Assembly: GCA_030831945.1 (NCBI GenBank)
Contig: JAURKC010000004.1
Coordinates: forward strand, 236,505-300,504
Source: Ferruginibacter sp.
Lineage (GTDB): Bacteria; Bacteroidota; Bacteroidia; Chitinophagales; Chitinophagaceae
Reading direction: 5' to 3'
DNA length: 64,000 nucleotides
Numbering within the stretch: the first letter of the stretch is position 1; every line of letters begins with the position of its first letter. The position numbers and the translations under genes were made by a program. The notes beneath the pieces were generated by a model. The model made no database searches and had not been told where the DNA came from. It was given only the letters and a program-made list of their open reading frames with translations. Shown here one piece after another: positions 40,505 through 51,502 of this stretch.

Positions 40505-40575
40505 AGGTTCCGACCGGATTCGAACCGGTGTAGAAGCTTTTGCAGAGCTTTGCCTAGCCACTCGGCCACAGAACC
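40505..40575 (-). tRNA. tRNA-Cys (GCA)
   Basis: Minus strand GGTTCTG...AAGCT-CTGCAAA-AGCTT...CCGGTTCGAATCCGG-CGGAACC-T. Anticodon GCA, T-loop TTCGAAT, discriminator U73 typical of tRNA-Cys. Confidence 0.95.
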
Positions 40576-40770
40576 TTAAAAGATTTGAATAAACAGCAAT
40601 TATTTATTTACAACAGCTGTTATTTAAAAGAACTTGTTCCAATTATTAAAAAAAGTAGATACTATTTCAACCAACTTTCTAGCTAATCAGTAGGATTTTT
40701 ATTTGCTCGGCAAAAATAGGCGTTTTTAATTAGAAATTGTAAAGAGTTAGTACGAAATTCGGTGTTCGAA

Positions 40771-41661
40771 ATGAAAAATATGAACCCAATAGCTGAATCA
40801 GAACTTATTATTAATGACCGAGGGGCTGTATATCATATCAATTGCAGACCAGAAGAGATTGCAGATACGATCATAATAGTTGGCGACCCTGGCAGAGTAA
40901 AGGAAGTGAGTAAGTATTTTGATACTATTGAATACGAAAATCAGCACCGAGAATTTATAGTGCACACAGGATTCATTGGTCATAAAAGACTCACTTGTTT
41001 AAGCACAGGAATTGGTCCGGACAATATTGATATTGTTTTAAACGAACTAGATGCACTAGTAAATATAGATTTTGAAACAAGAACAATAAAAGAAAATCTT
41101 ACGACTCTTAAAATAATAAGATTTGGCACCTCTGGATCTTTGCAAAAAGATATTCCAGTAGATAGCTTAGTTGCCTCCACTTTCGGATTAGGATTGGATA
41201 ATTTGATGCACTATTATCGAAGAGAAACTAATGAAGTGGAGCTTCAATTACTCCAAGCATTTAATACCCATACTCAATTAGAATCTAATAAAATTTATCC
41301 CTATATTCAAATGGCAGGTATTCAATTGCTAAAACATTTTACCCAGCCTTATCATCAAGGAATCACTGTAACCTGTCCTGGATTTTATGGACCGCAAGGA
41401 AGGATATTGCGCTTAAGGCTTGGCCATCCCCTTTTGATTGACCAGCTCACCAGCTTTAGATTTGGTAACCACCAGATTACTAATTTTGAAATGGAAACTT
41501 CTGCAATCTATGGTCTGGGTAAATTATTAGGCCACCAATGCCTTAGTTTGAATGCCATTATAGCTAATAGAATTACAAAAGACTTTTCAAAAGATACTAA
41601 TCTTGCGGTAGAAAATTTAATCAAACAATCATTACAAATAATTACGGATTCAAAAATTTAA
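40771..41661 (+). CDS. Nucleoside phosphorylase (uridine phosphorylase-like)
   Basis: IIVGDPGRVKEVSKYFD, CLSTGIGPDNIDIVLNELDA, FEMETSAIYGLGKLLGH. Confidence 0.9.
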   Translation: MKNMNPIAESELIINDRGAVYHINCRPEEIADTIIIVGDPGRVKEVSKYFDTIEYENQHREFIVHTGFIGHKRLTCLSTGIGPDNIDIVLNELDALVNIDFETRTIKENLTTLKIIRFGTSGSLQKDIPVDSLVASTFGLGLDNLMHYYRRETNEVELQLLQAFNTHTQLESNKIYPYIQMAGIQLLKHFTQPYHQGITVTCPGFYGPQGRILRLRLGHPLLIDQLTSFRFGNHQITNFEMETSAIYGLGKLLGHQCLSLNAIIANRITKDFSKDTNLAVENLIKQSLQIITDSKI

Positions 41662-41663
41662 AA

Positions 41664-42452
41664 ATGAAAATTGAATTTTATAAATACCAGGGAACAGGGA
41701 ATGACTTTGTAATTGTTGATAATAGAAGCAATGAGTATGCTAATTTAACTTCAAAACAAGTAAAGCATATTTGCGATCGGAATTTTGGTGTGGGTGCTGA
41801 TGGATTAATGCTACTAGGAAAGAAAGAAGGCTATGATTTTGAAATGATCTATTATAATTCTGATGGCAATCAAAGTACGATGTGTGGAAATGGAGGGAGA
41901 TGTTTAGTTCAATTTGCCTATCATCGGGGAATTAAAAGAAGTACCTATAATTTTATCGCCATTGATGGTGATCATAAAGCCGAAATTGACGGGGATGGTA
42001 CGGTTAGTTTACAAATGCAAAATGTTGATTTAGTCAACTATCATAATTCTTATGTAATTATTAATACCGGTTCACCGCATTTTGTAAAATTTGACAATAC
42101 GGTTAAAAATATTGATGTAGCTACTAGAGGACATGAAATTCGATATAGTAAAGAATTTGCTGAAAAAGGCATTAATGTTAATTTTGTAGAGTCGACTGGG
42201 GAAGATTCAATTTTTGTAAGGACTTATGAAAGAGGAGTAGAAAATGAAACACTCAGCTGTGGTACTGGCGTTACAGCAGCTGCTTTATTATCTGCTCATA
42301 ATGAAAAAGGATTTAATACGGTAAGGGTAAAAACTTTAGGAGGTAATTTAAGTGTTGAGTTTAATAAAATTGATGACCAACATTTTGATAATATTTGGCT
42401 TTGTGGACCAGCAGAACTAGTTTATACAGGTGAAATTGAATTAGACTCGTAA
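41664..42452 (+). CDS. dapF: Diaminopimelate epimerase
   Basis: YQGTGNDFVIVDN, MCGNGGRC, LSCGTGVTAAA. Confidence 0.96.
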   Translation: MKIEFYKYQGTGNDFVIVDNRSNEYANLTSKQVKHICDRNFGVGADGLMLLGKKEGYDFEMIYYNSDGNQSTMCGNGGRCLVQFAYHRGIKRSTYNFIAIDGDHKAEIDGDGTVSLQMQNVDLVNYHNSYVIINTGSPHFVKFDNTVKNIDVATRGHEIRYSKEFAEKGINVNFVESTGEDSIFVRTYERGVENETLSCGTGVTAAALLSAHNEKGFNTVRVKTLGGNLSVEFNKIDDQHFDNIWLCGPAELVYTGEIELDS

Positions 42453-42534
42453 AAAATATTAATAGCCATTCGACAAAAGAATTTATAGTTCAGTAATAGA
42501 GATAATTAATCGATCATCCCACAAGATATAATCA

Positions 42535-43473
42535 ATGATTCAATACTTTAAAAATATAGAGCATCAAACCATCGCTATTGATAAGCCAGAAGATGGATCT
42601 TGGGTGAATGTATTGCCCCCATTACGTCAAGAGGAATTCTCAGAACTGAGCGAATCCCTAGATATACCTATTGACTTTTTAAAAGATTCACTGGATATTG
42701 ATGAACGTAGTCGTTTTGAAATTGATGATAATGTGAAATTAATTGTTATCAAAACTCCTACTGAAAATATATCATTCAATGATAGTGATGCATTTTATAT
42801 CACTATCCCTATTTGTATCATTTTAACACACAATCAAATTGTAACGGTTAACTCTTTTGAAAATGAAGCTATCAAAAAATTTCTTACTACTTTTCAAAAT
42901 AGAAATCCAGATAAGAAAAATATGATGGTGTTGAAAATATTTGAAAAAGTAATCAATAATTTTCAAGATCATTTGAAGGAGATTAATATGCGGCGCAATA
43001 ATTTGGAACACAAATTATATGTAGCCAATAGAAATGAAGAACTGCTTCAATTAATGCGTATTCAAAAAAGCCTTGTGTACTTTTTAACTGCCTTAAGAAG
43101 TAATGAGTTGTTGATGATGAAAATGGTAAGGACTAATTTTTTACAATTAAATGAGGATGAAAAAGATTTCCTAGATGACTTAATTGTAGAAACTAGTCAG
43201 GCCCTTGAGATGGCCAATACCTACACTAATATTCTAAGTAGTACATTGGATGCATTCGCTAGTATCATTAGTAATAATCAGAATGAAGTGCTGAAACGCC
43301 TTACTACACTAACGATTGTATTAACCGTACCTACACTAATTGCTAGTATCTACGGAATGAATGTACCCATACCCTACAAAGACACTCCTTACGCATTTTG
43401 GATACCCGTAATTATATCCTTAATGATCTTGATTGTAGTAGGTTGGAATTATATTAAAAGAGTTAAAAAATAA
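42535..43473 (+). CDS. CorA family Mg2+/divalent cation transporter
   Basis: C-terminal IYGMNVP (GMN motif) followed by two TMs. Confidence 0.94.
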   Translation: MIQYFKNIEHQTIAIDKPEDGSWVNVLPPLRQEEFSELSESLDIPIDFLKDSLDIDERSRFEIDDNVKLIVIKTPTENISFNDSDAFYITIPICIILTHNQIVTVNSFENEAIKKFLTTFQNRNPDKKNMMVLKIFEKVINNFQDHLKEINMRRNNLEHKLYVANRNEELLQLMRIQKSLVYFLTALRSNELLMMKMVRTNFLQLNEDEKDFLDDLIVETSQALEMANTYTNILSSTLDAFASIISNNQNEVLKRLTTLTIVLTVPTLIASIYGMNVPIPYKDTPYAFWIPVIISLMILIVVGWNYIKRVKK

Positions 43474-43478
43474 ATTGG

Positions 43479-43949
43479 ATGAGTTTGACTTTAACCGTTA
43501 GAGTTTATGGAATTTTAATGAATGAGAAAAAGCAGGTATTGGTAAGTGATGAATATATAAGAGGTGAATATTATACAAAATTTCCAGGCGGTGGACTAGA
43601 AATTGGAGAAGGTACTAGAGATTGCTTGAAAAGAGAGTTCATCGAGGAAATGAATCTTAAAGTGTCTATCGGCGACCATCTTTACACAACAGATTTTTTT
43701 CAAATTAGCGCATTCAATAATGCACACCAGATACTGTCTATCTATTATGAAGCAATAGCCCTAGAACCTATTAGGGTAGCGCTCAAGAGTAAAGAGTTTG
43801 ATTTTGATGAGCAACAACTTCAAGTGTATGAAAAAACTCGACAAATAGAAAGCTTTCGATTGGTAGATTGGGAGCATTTTTCTAGCCAGCAACTAACCCT
43901 TCCAATTGATAAAATTGTCGCTGACTTAGTAAAAGAAAAAAAGGGATAA
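43479..43949 (+). CDS. NUDIX hydrolase
   Basis: GGGLEIGEGTRDCLKREFIEEMN Nudix box. Confidence 0.92.
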   Translation: MSLTLTVRVYGILMNEKKQVLVSDEYIRGEYYTKFPGGGLEIGEGTRDCLKREFIEEMNLKVSIGDHLYTTDFFQISAFNNAHQILSIYYEAIALEPIRVALKSKEFDFDEQQLQVYEKTRQIESFRLVDWEHFSSQQLTLPIDKIVADLVKEKKG

Positions 43950-43976
43950 TCTTTTTTAGACTACCCCTTTTTTCAA
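43936..43976. terminator. Possible terminator between convergent NUDIX and M1 peptidase genes
   Basis: AAAAAAGGG...CCCTTTTTT imperfect stem. Confidence 0.5.
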
Positions 43977-44006
43977 AGTATCAATGATTTAAATGAATAG
44001 GTCAAA

Positions 44007-45965
44007 TTAATTTCCCTTCCACTCATTATTACTGAAATTAATATCTGGAAAAACTTTTTCTGCATCAATAGCTACTTTTTTAAGCTTTTCAATACAAGGT
44101 ATTTTTACTTTTTTGAAATAGGTATTATTCCAAATTTCCACAGGCAAATTAATTTTTCCTTTTACACCACTAACCGTTTCGTAAGATAAATTGACAGGCA
44201 TAGCCATTTGATCCAAATTGGCAATGGTTACAATCGCTCCATTAGCTGGATCGTTACTTACATAATCAACCGATGTAATTGATTGATCCAATTTGTAATT
44301 TTCTACAAACCAAGCTTTCCAAAACCAACTTAGGTTTTCGCCAGAAACGTTATCCATTGTTTTAAAGAAGTCCCAAGGAGTGGGATGCTTGAAAGCCCAT
44401 CTTTTGATATAGGTTTTAAAAGCATAATCAAATCTATCTGGTCCTAAAATTTCGTTACGCAATAATTGCAAACCATAACCAGGTTTAAAATATAAAGCGT
44501 TGCCTATATTCGCTTCACGCATCGCATCAGGAGTGCTTAGTACGGTTTCACTATTGTCGCCAAACATATAGCGAGACATTAAATCCATTGATAATGGGGC
44601 AGATTTATATTCACCCTTATTGAAATCATCATCGGCTAAGGAATTAATAAAAGTATTAAACCCTTCATCCATCCAGCCATATTTACGCTCGTTGCTTCCC
44701 ACAATCATTGGAAACCAAGTATGTCCAAATTCGTGATCCGTAACGCCAAAAAGTCCATTCGTAGTTGCTGTACTTCCACAAAAAACAATACCAGGATATT
44801 CCATTCCACCTACATTACTCGCTACATTCGTTGCTACTGGATAAGGATATACATACCATCTTTTACTATAATTTTCAAGACTTCCTTTGATGTACTCAGT
44901 AGATCGACCCCAAGCTTTATCGCCATTACTCTCAACTGGATAAACACTCATAGCTAAAGCAGTTTTTCCTTCAGGCAAATTAATTTTAGCAGCATCCCAG
45001 ATAAAGGATTTGGAAGAAGCCCAAGAAACATCTCTAGCATTATTAATTTTAAAATGCCAAGTAAGGGTTGGTTTATTAGGTCTAGATTGAGGATCCGTTA
45101 CTTCTTTTTCAGAACGAATCATTACTGTTTGATTGCTTTTTTTAGCCGCTTCCATTCTTGTTAATTGAGTCGGTGTTAACACCTCGGCAGGATTGACTAA
45201 TTCTCCACTAGCCACTACAATATGAGAGGCTGGAGCGGTAATCGTAAAATCAAAGTTTCCATATTCAAGATAAAATTCACTAGGGCCTAAATAAGGAAGC
45301 GTATTCCAACCTTCCACATCATCAAAAACACACATTCTTGGATACCACTGGGCTACAGCAAAAATATCGCCATTTTTTGTTGGCAGAATACCACAACGAT
45401 CTGCGCCATAATCTGGAATTACAAAAGAATACTCTAGCTTAACGGTAACCACATCTCCAGACGCAGCCATTGGTTTGGGTAAACGAATTTGCATTCTGGT
45501 ATCAGTAATCACATAATCAGCCAAGGCAATATCATTTACCTTAACCGCACTAATAGTATATCCACCATTAAAACTACTTTTTGCATCACCATAACGGCTA
45601 CGTGCATCTACTGGCATCCTGGCTTGGCCACGACTACTTTGATTGAAAAAATTCTGATCTAATTGCAACCATAAAAAAGGCAAAGTAAAAGGACTATTAT
45701 TCTTATAAGTGATCGCTACAGATCCAGTAACCATATGGCTCTTCTCATTGAGCGTAGCAGCTATTTGATAATCCGCCCTGTTCTGCCAATAGCCTTTATT
45801 AGGCTCTCCAGTAGCAGCACGCGTATTACTTTCACCAGTAGCATAAAAATTAGGAGAAAACAAAGCATGTGGATCATAGGCCGATAAGATGTTCGGCTCA
45901 TTTTGAACTTGCGAAAAAGCAATTAGGTGTATACAAAGACAAAACAATGACAATAAAAATTTCAT
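44007..45965 (-). CDS. M1 family metallopeptidase (secreted)
   Basis: [26 protein letters not shown] zinc-site motif. Start trimmed to [18 protein letters not shown] signal peptide. Confidence 0.92.
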   Translation of the reverse strand: MKFLLSLFCLCIHLIAFSQVQNEPNILSAYDPHALFSPNFYATGESNTRAATGEPNKGYWQNRADYQIAATLNEKSHMVTGSVAITYKNNSPFTLPFLWLQLDQNFFNQSSRGQARMPVDARSRYGDAKSSFNGGYTISAVKVNDIALADYVITDTRMQIRLPKPMAASGDVVTVKLEYSFVIPDYGADRCGILPTKNGDIFAVAQWYPRMCVFDDVEGWNTLPYLGPSEFYLEYGNFDFTITAPASHIVVASGELVNPAEVLTPTQLTRMEAAKKSNQTVMIRSEKEVTDPQSRPNKPTLTWHFKINNARDVSWASSKSFIWDAAKINLPEGKTALAMSVYPVESNGDKAWGRSTEYIKGSLENYSKRWYVYPYPVATNVASNVGGMEYPGIVFCGSTATTNGLFGVTDHEFGHTWFPMIVGSNERKYGWMDEGFNTFINSLADDDFNKGEYKSAPLSMDLMSRYMFGDNSETVLSTPDAMREANIGNALYFKPGYGLQLLRNEILGPDRFDYAFKTYIKRWAFKHPTPWDFFKTMDNVSGENLSWFWKAWFVENYKLDQSITSVDYVSNDPANGAIVTIANLDQMAMPVNLSYETVSGVKGKINLPVEIWNNTYFKKVKIPCIEKLKKVAIDAEKVFPDINFSNNEWKGN

Positions 45966-46068
45966 AGCGTTTAATTTAGTGAAAAAAAGATACCTGCAAT
46001 ATAATAAATGATTGAAACTTGTAGAAGGATATAACTGTGAACATTCTGCCAATATTAGTAAACCCCTA

Positions 46069-46419
46069 CTACTGCCTAACGAATTGATAAGTGACCCCTA
46101 CTTCACCCACAAAATTTTCAATTGGTGGAGACAATTTTTTAATGGTGATACTAACAGTAGCTATTTTATTATCTAACCGTTGAATAGCCTGAGACATTTC
46201 CTGAGCCAGTGTTTCCAGTAAAGGCGTAGCCTGAAGCATTCTTTTTTGAATCAACTGGAATACCTCCACATAATCAACTGTTTGTTGTAAATCAGAAATT
46301 ATACCCTCAGTGTCTACTTGAATATCTACATTTACAACAAAGTTATTTCCATTTTTTTTCTCTTCTTCATAAAGACCATGAAAAGCATGAAACATTAAAT
46401 TATGTAAGTGGATAGTCAA
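46069..46419 (-). CDS. folB: Dihydroneopterin aldolase
   Basis: [37 protein letters not shown]. Confidence 0.9.
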   Translation of the reverse strand: MTIHLHNLMFHAFHGLYEEEKKNGNNFVVNVDIQVDTEGIISDLQQTVDYVEVFQLIQKRMLQATPLLETLAQEMSQAIQRLDNKIATVSITIKKLSPPIENFVGEVGVTYQFVRQ

Positions 46420-46479
46420 AATAAAAAGAAGGATTCAATTAAATGATAATTAAAAATGGTTTGAGCTTATTGAATAAAA

Positions 46480-47424
46480 TTAAAGTCCCTTTGCTCCTAA
46501 GTATCTTTCTGCATCTAGAGCAGCCATACAGCCACTACCAGCAGCAGTTACCGCCTGACGATATATTTTATCCTGAACATCACCTGAAGCAAAAACACCC
46601 TCCACATTTGTTTTGGAAGTACCAGGTTCTGTGATTAAATATCCCGCATCATCCATATCTAACCATCCCTTAAAAATATCACTATTAGGATGATGGCCGA
46701 TTGCAACAAAAAATGCACTCACCGGTATATCTTTTTTTTCTTGAGTCTGAGTATTTTTAATTCGAACTGCTTCTACTTTTTTCTCACCTAAAATTTCATC
46801 GGTTTCGCTATTCCAATACATGATGATATTAGGTGTATTGATTACTCTTTCTTGCATCACTTTACTGGCGCGCATTTCAGATTTTCTAACAATCATATGA
46901 ACCTGTGAACATATTTTTGAAAGATACAATGCTTCTTCAGCAGCAGTATCTCCCGCACCTACAATGGCTACCTCTTTACCTTTAAAGAAAAATCCATCAC
47001 ATACAGCACAAGCACTTACACCATATCCATTGAGTCTTTGTTCACTTTCTAACCCCAACCATTTGGCAGAAGCACCCGTAGAAATAATTACCGCATCGGC
47101 TGCTATCCATTTTTCTTCATCTATTTCTATTTTATAGGGGTGAGCAGAAAAGTCAACCTTAGTAGCAAGACCATATCTGATATCAGTACCCATACGCCTA
47201 GCCTGCTTTTCAAAATGTTCCATCATCTCAGGACCTTGAATTCCTTCTGGGTATCCAGGATAATTTTCAACCTCTGTGGTAATCGTTAACTGTCCCCCTG
47301 GCTGAATTCCTTGATATAAAACAGGATGTAAACCTGCCCTACTTGCATAAATAGCAGCGGTATAGCCTGCGGGACCAGAACCTATAATTAAACAATGAAT
47401 TTTTTCTAATGAGGAATTTTCCAT
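46480..47424 (-). CDS. trxB: Thioredoxin-disulfide reductase
   Basis: IGSGPAGYTAAIYASRAGL, CAVCDGFFF active site, ASGDVQDKIYRQAVTAAGSGCMAALDAE. Confidence 0.96.
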   Translation of the reverse strand: MENSSLEKIHCLIIGSGPAGYTAAIYASRAGLHPVLYQGIQPGGQLTITTEVENYPGYPEGIQGPEMMEHFEKQARRMGTDIRYGLATKVDFSAHPYKIEIDEEKWIAADAVIISTGASAKWLGLESEQRLNGYGVSACAVCDGFFFKGKEVAIVGAGDTAAEEALYLSKICSQVHMIVRKSEMRASKVMQERVINTPNIIMYWNSETDEILGEKKVEAVRIKNTQTQEKKDIPVSAFFVAIGHHPNSDIFKGWLDMDDAGYLITEPGTSKTNVEGVFASGDVQDKIYRQAVTAAGSGCMAALDAERYLGAKGL

Positions 47425-47572
47425 TTTTTCTAAATTTTGCGCTAAATTAATACAAATAATTTTAGCTTTTCTTTGGTGACCACTAATTGATTCAAACTTA
47501 TTGGAAGAAATAGTCTTCAGAACTTTAAGGTAATCTTAATATTAGAAAAGAAACCAACTTTCCCTATATAAT

Positions 47573-48454
47573 TTACTTTGGGATTACCAAGGTTTTATAG
47601 ACAGCTCCATAACCATAAAAAGCACCTAATGCGCCATTACTAATATTACCCATTACTTTATTGGGTTGGGAAAATGGATTACCAATACTTTGAAAAGCAA
47701 ACTCCCAAGTACTAAAGAAATTATAAGCGTCTCTATCTATATTGCAAACTTTAAGGGTAACCACATCCCCTTTTTTAAAGGAAGGGTTTTCCTTAGGCTT
47801 TGTCAGGTTCCTATCAAGCCCTGGCTCTAATTCAATTCGATAAGTAACATCATTAATTACTTGGTCATCTGCTACAGAATTACGGCCTGGAAGAAAAGGC
47901 TCGTTATTAATTTTAGTAAAATAACGTATATAATTTCCCAAACCTGGTGGATCGGTAACTTGAACCATCACCGTCACATCATCAACCTCTTTTGGAAAAG
48001 GGGTAGGCATCCACCATAAAGAATCTAGCTTTTTAGCTAATGGAGGAATTAAGGTGCTTGCTCTATATTCCTTCCCTTCCGATTTAATATATAAGGTATA
48101 TTGGGTATTAATCTGTCCTAAAAATGCAGTCGACAAATTGCTAGAATCAATTGAATAGCGATAAGCTTTATAGCCGTTAGGCAATAAAATACTGTACTCT
48201 TTTAACTGATGGGTAGTAACGCCATTGGAAATGGTCACAAAAGCATTATGAACAAATGAATTGGCTAATTGGTCTGCCGAGAGCGTATTAAAGAAATCTA
48301 GACTTTGGGTAAGCATAATCTCAGGAGCCCTTCCATTTTCAATATTGCCATCCACCACTAAAACATCCGTTGCATTCTTCAAATCGAAATTTATATTTTT
48401 CTCACAGGCTACTAGTGATACTAAAATGAAAATTAAAAACACCATTTTTTTCAT
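47573..48454 (-). CDS. DUF4249 family lipoprotein
   Basis: Lipobox LVAC; LVVDGNIENGRAPEIMLTQSLDFF...FVTISNG. Confidence 0.82.
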   Translation of the reverse strand: MKKMVFLIFILVSLVACEKNINFDLKNATDVLVVDGNIENGRAPEIMLTQSLDFFNTLSADQLANSFVHNAFVTISNGVTTHQLKEYSILLPNGYKAYRYSIDSSNLSTAFLGQINTQYTLYIKSEGKEYRASTLIPPLAKKLDSLWWMPTPFPKEVDDVTVMVQVTDPPGLGNYIRYFTKINNEPFLPGRNSVADDQVINDVTYRIELEPGLDRNLTKPKENPSFKKGDVVTLKVCNIDRDAYNFFSTWEFAFQSIGNPFSQPNKVMGNISNGALGAFYGYGAVYKTLVIPK

Positions 48455-48509
48455 AGCACAAATTTACTGAAATACAACAAAAAAGAAAGCGTTTGGTTGA
48501 GGAGAAATT

Positions 48510-48653
48510 GTTTTACTTTTTTGCCTTAATGCAAAAAAGTAAAACAACTCTATTCCAAAGGAATTTCAGACCTTAATAATCAGCTTTATTTTAATAAAAA
48601 GCAAGCTGAATTGGAAGCTTATAAATCTTCTGGTAGTAATTTTTATTCGAGGG
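48510..48653. repeat. Copy B, degenerate relative of the structured intergenic repeat
   Basis: Hairpin GTTTTACTTTTTTGC-cttaat-GCAAAAAAGTAAAAC (48510-48545), then AACTCTATT as in copy A (21063-21071). TTTTTATTCGAGGG (48640-48653) is the exact reverse complement of CCCTCGAATAAAAA in copy A (20865-20878). Confidence 0.65.
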
Positions 48654-48674
48654 AATTCAATGATATTCAGCCAA

Positions 48675-49856
48675 TTATTTTTGTTTGAAGTAAAATGTAA
48701 AAGCCTGAAAAGTAAGCCTAAATAATTCATAGGATACCCACCGGAAAAATTGTTTGATAATATTTTTTGAATGAATATGTCCTTCTTTTGTAATGGCTAG
48801 GCAATCTTTACTCATAATCCCTTCAAGCATTAAATGAACTTCTTTAGCGAAATGATCATTTTGAATATCTAGATTTAACTCTACACTCGCATAGGCACTA
48901 ATATCATTTACATTATAAGAACCGATGGTAACCCATTTACTGTCGCAAACCGCTATTTTACCATGCAGAATATTATTTTGATACTCGTAAATAGCTATTT
49001 TATTCCTAAGCAGCCAATCATACAAGAATTTTTCGGCATTTTTTGCGATCAATAGATCTGATTTGCCTGTTACAATAACTTTTACCGCAACCCCTCTGCT
49101 AGCAGCCTTTTTGATATACCTTCTCATAAGGGTACCAGGCAAAAAATAACTACATAAAATGATGACTTGCGAGTTTGCGGTAGTCATCATTTCAACATAT
49201 GTTTTTGAAATCTGATTTTTTCTACGCACCCAATCATTCCGTCTAATTCTTACATTAGACATTTCAGAAAAATATAAATGAACGGTAGGGTTATGGGAAA
49301 TACAGGGTGACTTACTATAACCAGGTTGACTACCCTTCCAGGTTTTCCAACAGACGGTGCAGAGTTCTTTCACTACGTCTCCCCTCACTAATAGAGCAAA
49401 GTCAAGCCAGGCTGGTTTTCCAGGTAGATCATTGTAATGGTTACTGATATTAATACCTCCTACCATTGCAATGGTAGTATCTACCACCACTACTTTATGA
49501 TGAAGCCTTCTACCAAAATAAAAATTACTTCCCTTAAAAAGAGGTTCGAAAAAACGAAAATGAATACCCCCTGCCGTTAGTTGTTTTATCAACGCATCGG
49601 AAATTGATCTGGAGGCATATCCATCCACCATCAAATACACTTTTACCTTTCTTTGGGCAGCAGAAAGCAGGGCTTGTACGATTCGATGACCGGTTTGGTC
49701 GTCTTCAAAAATATATACCTGTAAATGAATACTCTCTTTTGATTCAGCAATAATTTTTTCAAGTAAATCAAAGTAATCACTTCCACCCTGGAGAAGGGTA
49801 ACTTGGTTATTAGAAGTATATAAAGAGGTTGTTTTGATATAATTCCCAATAAGCAT
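48675..49856 (-). CDS. Phospholipase D/cardiolipin synthase-like protein
   Basis: Two HxKxxxxD motifs: HHKVVVVDTT and HGKIAVCDSK. Confidence 0.92.
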   Translation of the reverse strand: MLIGNYIKTTSLYTSNNQVTLLQGGSDYFDLLEKIIAESKESIHLQVYIFEDDQTGHRIVQALLSAAQRKVKVYLMVDGYASRSISDALIKQLTAGGIHFRFFEPLFKGSNFYFGRRLHHKVVVVDTTIAMVGGINISNHYNDLPGKPAWLDFALLVRGDVVKELCTVCWKTWKGSQPGYSKSPCISHNPTVHLYFSEMSNVRIRRNDWVRRKNQISKTYVEMMTTANSQVIILCSYFLPGTLMRRYIKKAASRGVAVKVIVTGKSDLLIAKNAEKFLYDWLLRNKIAIYEYQNNILHGKIAVCDSKWVTIGSYNVNDISAYASVELNLDIQNDHFAKEVHLMLEGIMSKDCLAITKEGHIHSKNIIKQFFRWVSYELFRLTFQAFTFYFKQK

Positions 49857-49946
49857 CCTACCAAACTACTCAAAAATATTAATACATTAGTACAATAAAA
49901 TTGACAGTTGGGTAGGATGAAAAATCAATATAAAAAATCAAAAAAA

Positions 49947-51266
49947 TTAGATCGACCATTCTTTGCGCATCTTTCTAGTTAGCAAAGCATTGGCTTCTGC
50001 ATCATTTTTAAAGCGTTCTTTTATTGGATCCCATTTCAATGCACGATTCAATCGATAAGCAATATTACCAATATTACAAACCGAAGCAGTACGGTGACCA
50101 ATCTCTACATCACATACAGGCTTAGTGCGTGTGCGCATTGCATTTAGGAAATCTTTGTAATGATCTATGCTCTTATAAACATGCTTTTCTGAATCGGTAA
50201 TAATTCTTTGTGCAAGATTACTTGGACTAGTCTCAATCTTTTTTCTTTGTACTTTAATTTCTCCAGCTGTACCAATAAAATGAATACCATTACTCCACTC
50301 CCATGTTTCGTGGGTCATTTTAATGCCATTAGCATAATGATAAGTTAGGAAAGGGTGATCCTTTCCATCAGGAGCAATTACTTCAATTGGTCCACTATCA
50401 TCCATTCCTAATGCCCATTGTACAATGTCAAACATATGTGCCCCCCAATCGGTTACCATACCTCCACCAAATTCTCTGAAATTACGCCAGTTTGGAAATA
50501 CGTCTTTGGTAAGCGGTGGAGCTAATTCTGAATTAAATGCAACTTCTTCATTGGGGCCAAGCCATTTATCCCAATCTAATCCAGCTGGAATAGGCTCTGC
50601 TGGTAAATTGTAAGCAACAGGTGGCGGTCCAACATTTACTTTAACACTTTTAATTTCTCCGATGTATCCATTTCTAATTAATTCAACTGCCTGCCTAAAT
50701 TCTGGCCAAGAACGTTGCATACTTCCGGTTTGAAACACTCGGTTATATTTACGCGTTGCATTAACCATTGCCCTGCCTTCTTTTACTTTAAGGGATAGCG
50801 GTTTTTCACAATAGATATCCTTTCCCGCTGCAGCAGCTTTTACGGCCATTGTAGCATGCCAATGATCAGGAGTAGCAATTACTACCGCATCTACATCTTT
50901 ACGAGCTAGCAATTCTCTAAAATCAGTATACACCGGAATAGTAGCGAAAGTACCTAGGGATGAATTCATTTTATAGGTTTCCTTAATCGTATCAATAGTA
51001 CGCAACGCCTTTCCTTCATACACTTCACTAATTGCAGAAATGCGCGTTTGACCAGTATTTAAAAAGGATTTAGTTAGTCCACGTCCTTGTTTACCTACAC
51101 CTATAAAACCCAAAGAGATGATATCACTAGGCGGTAAAAAAGGGACTCCTGATTGACTCTTACCCCCCATTACAAAACGAGGGATAATTAAAAAACCCGT
51201 GATCGCTTTTGCAGTAGTACCTACAAAACCTCTCCGAGTTAGGGAATTTGTTTTTTCTTTTTTCAT
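49947..51266 (-). CDS. Gfo/Idh/MocA family oxidoreductase, Tat signal
   Basis: TRRGFVGTTAKAITGF signal; FIGVGKQGRGLTKSF, VVIATPDHWHATMAVKAAAAGKDIYCEKPLSL. Confidence 0.92.
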   Translation of the reverse strand: MKKEKTNSLTRRGFVGTTAKAITGFLIIPRFVMGGKSQSGVPFLPPSDIISLGFIGVGKQGRGLTKSFLNTGQTRISAISEVYEGKALRTIDTIKETYKMNSSLGTFATIPVYTDFRELLARKDVDAVVIATPDHWHATMAVKAAAAGKDIYCEKPLSLKVKEGRAMVNATRKYNRVFQTGSMQRSWPEFRQAVELIRNGYIGEIKSVKVNVGPPPVAYNLPAEPIPAGLDWDKWLGPNEEVAFNSELAPPLTKDVFPNWRNFREFGGGMVTDWGAHMFDIVQWALGMDDSGPIEVIAPDGKDHPFLTYHYANGIKMTHETWEWSNGIHFIGTAGEIKVQRKKIETSPSNLAQRIITDSEKHVYKSIDHYKDFLNAMRTRTKPVCDVEIGHRTASVCNIGNIAYRLNRALKWDPIKERFKNDAEANALLTRKMRKEWSI

Positions 51267-51412
51267 ATAGAATTAGCTTAAGTTGATGTTGAAATTTTAA
51301 TACCTAAATATAATTGAATTTATTAAATAGTATATTCTTGTACAGTAGAATTTTTATACCAAAAACAGTGGAAGTTAATAACATACCCTCCTACGATAAA
51401 CTTTAAAATAAA

Positions 51413-51450
51413 AAAGGGGAATGTTTATAAAAAAATAAACATTCCCCTTT
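51413..51450. terminator. Rho-independent terminator
   Basis: AAAGGGGAATGTTTAT-aaaaaa-ATAAACATTCCCCTTT 16-bp perfect stem, downstream of the DUF1080 gene. Confidence 0.92.
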
Positions 51451-51502
51451 CTATGTAATCATTGTAATAAACAGTCAAAGAAGCTGCTTATCACTTTTTA
51501 AT

